DNA of 24,928 nt from a virus. Position 1 is the stretch's first letter; the number at the start of each line of letters is the position of its first letter. The notes under the pieces were generated by a model. It worked only from the letters and a program-made list of their open reading frames with translations, ran no database searches and was not told the DNA's origin. Below, piece after piece: positions 22,992 through 24,928 of this stretch. Both the position numbers and the translations under genes were made by a program. Location of the stretch: the IMG/VR virus record IMGVR_UViG_3300043446_001796, positions 1-24,928 of that record; one strand, given 5' to 3'.

Positions 22992-24928
22992 GAATATAAT
23001 CTAGATATTTTAAAGGAGAGTATCTGGTAACTATAGATCCTGTTGTTATTCCACTTATACCCTTGAGAGTATATGCATTGTAGGTATTTTCTTCGGATCT
23101 TTCCGATAAGGTTATTCTCCCCCAACTAAATTCACCATAAAAATTAGTAACTCCTATTCCATTTAAACTTAAACCATTATAGGATGAGACTCTAGCAATT
23201 ACCTTTCTAATATAAGTCATACCAATTCCAGGAATAGAAGTACTTGCAATTGAAACTGAATTTGCTATGTAAATATTATCCAAATAAGTAGTTCCAACAC
23301 CAACTATAGATCCAGAAGAATCTAGAGAAGTTACTCCTTTGCCAACATTTGAGTTGGAAACCACAAAATAATATCCAGTTTGTATCCCACTCAGAGTAGT
23401 AATGCCGGTTATTGAAGAATCTCTCAAATAAGAATCATGAGGAATGAATAAATCAAAGACTATAGCAGTACTTGCAATTCCAACAAAAGATCCCGTAGAA
23501 ATTCCTACTATTATTCCAAAATCTCCCTGATAAGACTGAACACTATCAGATTCTTTTTTTATGGTTGGGGGAGCAATTAAGACACTTGGTGGATTAGTTG
23601 AGGTGTATCCAATACCACCATAAGATATTTTAATGCTAGTTACAATACCAGATGTAATAAGTGCAGTAGCATTTGCTTTTTGGGTATCCCCCAATCCAAC
23701 GGGAGATTGTATTGATACATCAGGAGAACTTTCATATCCATATCCACCACTACTCAATAGAATAGAAGATATGGTTCCACCAGATGAAACTACTGAAGTT
23801 GCATAAGAACCTATTTTATTATCCTGAGATATTATTGTTATTTTCTTTTGAAAATCTAAAGAATAATCATTTTCATTGATAGGATTGAAAAATGGTCTAA
23901 TGTTATCTACAAAAATAAATGTAGATCCTATACCAACAGATTGAATTAAATATGAACTTGGATAAATCGAAGGTTCATAAAGAGTTCTATCTTTACCAAT
24001 TTCTTTTTCATTTATAATTTTATCTTCAGTTTGCCTGCACCAGATTATTGGTCTTAATAAATTTTCATCAGCAGTATTTCCTGGACCAAAATAAGTATTA
24101 GTCTCAAGGATATCAGTTGAATTTATAGAAGTTGCAATTCTATAGTCTTCACTTAATATTGGAGATTGACCTATTGAGGGATCATATGATATAGTTAATT
24201 TATCACCAACCTTTACAGTTTCCAAAATGTTTCTATCAATTACATCAACAGACCCACTTCCTCGATAAAAAAGAATTTTACAGGTATCACCTACTTTGGG
24301 AGCTTCTGTAAAGGTTATTATACTTCCTCCATCAAAAATATAAGATTTTCCAGGAACTTGTAGGATATCATTTAAGAATATTAAAAGTGTATCTTGAACA
24401 ACAATATTGGAACCTTTTGAAGATCTGATTGAAATTAAAGAATTGGAAAACTTTAATGGGAAAGTTATAGTGTCTCCATCAAATAAATTTTCTATAGAGT
24501 CTATAACTTGAAACTCTCCCATAGACCATCCAGAAAACTTATCCGTAAAAGTCTTCTGTATTATTATTTTAAACTCATCATATCCAGAAGTTGTTGGAAT
24601 CCCAGCAATTCCACCAACTGGAATAGTAAGAATATTGCCTTGACCATATCCGTAACCAGTATTGGTAATTTCAAAATCAATTATACTGGATCCTTGTCCA
24701 ACCACAACATCTATTCTAGCTTGTGTTCCAACACCAGAAGAAGATGAACTATAGTAGAGTGGCATATTTGAATAAGAAACAGGTGCATCAAATACAACAT
24801 ATGGTGGATTTGATGAAGTATATCCATATCCTGGATTTGTTATAGCAACGCTCACAATTCTTCCATTGCTTACTGAAGCAGTTCCAATAAATTCTATATT
24901 TGGAGTTCCAAGAGAAGAAGTTCCGACT
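22987..24928 (-). CDS. Large virion structural protein in the gp7 position, N-terminus outside window
   Basis: The frame is open to the right edge (at least 647 codons). A GTG at 24855 is not a credible start, because the frame continues upstream with related sequence (SVSNGRIVSVAITNPGYGYT spans it). The visible part has Gly-x-Gly-Tyr units (GYGYTSSNPPYV, GYGYGQGNIL, GYGYESSPDV, GIGYTSTNPPSV), a central region with ILQVPGKSYIFDGGSIITF then GDTCKILFYRGSGSVDV (a phage beta-fold pattern seen in fibres and baseplates), and an end SWGRITLSERSEENTYNAYT and YSPLKYLDYIP. In T4 the gene before 8 is 7 (1032 residues, baseplate wedge). Position and size fit, but I see no certain gp7 motif, so the gp7 role is inference. 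Confidence 0.75.
   Translation of the reverse strand, partial: VGTSSLGTPNIEFIGTASVSNGRIVSVAITNPGYGYTSSNPPYVVFDAPVSYSNMPLYYSSSSSGVGTQARIDVVVGQGSSIIDFEITNTGYGYGQGNILTIPVGGIAGIPTTSGYDEFKIIIQKTFTDKFSGWSMGEFQVIDSIENLFDGDTITFPLKFSNSLISIRSSKGSNIVVQDTLLIFLNDILQVPGKSYIFDGGSIITFTEAPKVGDTCKILFYRGSGSVDVIDRNILETVKVGDKLTISYDPSIGQSPILSEDYRIATSINSTDILETNTYFGPGNTADENLLRPIIWCRQTEDKIINEKEIGKDRTLYEPSIYPSSYLIQSVGIGSTFIFVDNIRPFFNPINENDYSLDFQKKITIISQDNKIGSYATSVVSSGGTISSILLSSGGYGYESSPDVSIQSPVGLGDTQKANATALITSGIVTSIKISYGGIGYTSTNPPSVLIAPPTIKKESDSVQSYQGDFGIIVGISTGSFVGIASTAIVFDLFIPHDSYLRDSSITGITTLSGIQTGYYFVVSNSNVGKGVTSLDSSGSIVGVGTTYLDNIYIANSVSIASTSIPGIGMTYIRKVIARVSSYNGLSLNGIGVTNFYGEFSWGRITLSERSEENTYNAYTLKGISGITTGSIVTRYSPLKYLDYIP

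Noticed and set aside
24853-24855. GTG start of the gene at the right edge
   Set aside because: The frame stays open to 24928 with matching repeat-type sequence upstream, so the true start is outside the window.

Overview
This window looks like part of the late structural region of a T4-like myovirus, most likely a marine cyanophage (Kyanoviridae type) or a close relative such as a T4-like pelagiphage. The DNA is AT-rich. All genes lie on the minus strand and are read from right to left. They follow T4 order: a gene in the gp7 position, gp8, a block that replaces T4 genes 9-12/wac, then gp13, gp14, gp15 and gp16. gp8, gp14, gp15 and gp16 can be recognised from conserved T4 residues. The remaining calls rest on position and on remembered similarity to cyanophage proteins. 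No host or metabolic gene is visible, and no tRNA, CRISPR array or insertion sequence.

Right part (24928-13495). A large baseplate-type protein enters from outside the window (22987-24928). It is followed by gp8 (21417-22967), a 2506-residue virion protein with a DUF4815-like start (13890-21410), and two tiny overlapping genes (13661-13897 and 13495-13674). Centre (13469-9720): neck and tail-completion genes gp13, gp14 and gp15, then the small terminase gp16. Left part (9702-1): a fibre cassette placed after gp16, where T4 has the large terminase gene 17. It holds a small Ig-like protein, a 1775-residue fibre-like protein, a 113-residue structural protein and a second giant fibre-like protein that runs off the left edge.

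The most striking content is in the two giant fibre-like genes. Both carry long collagen-like arrays of Gly-X-Gln triplets that are almost free of proline. The arrays are interrupted by a Ser-Asn-Gln break in both genes, and by a second kind of break in the left gene only. Both share a small Trp-rich globular module set inside the arrays. The 1775-residue protein adds a predicted beta-helix, three short repeats, and three Cys-bearing repeats of about 140 residues.

A second theme is a small Gly-x-Gly-Tyr module scattered through at least five proteins (gp7-position protein, gp8, the 2506-residue protein, gp14 and the 1775-residue protein). It accounts for at least part of the extra length of gp14 over its T4 counterpart.

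Transcription probably uses T4-type late promoters. ATAAATA-type octamers sit at or just after the stop codon of the upstream gene at four junctions (before gp8, gp13, gp15 and the 111-residue gene). The other junctions are tight or overlapping and look translationally coupled. No stretch longer than 300 bases lacks a gene; the largest gap is about 47 bases.
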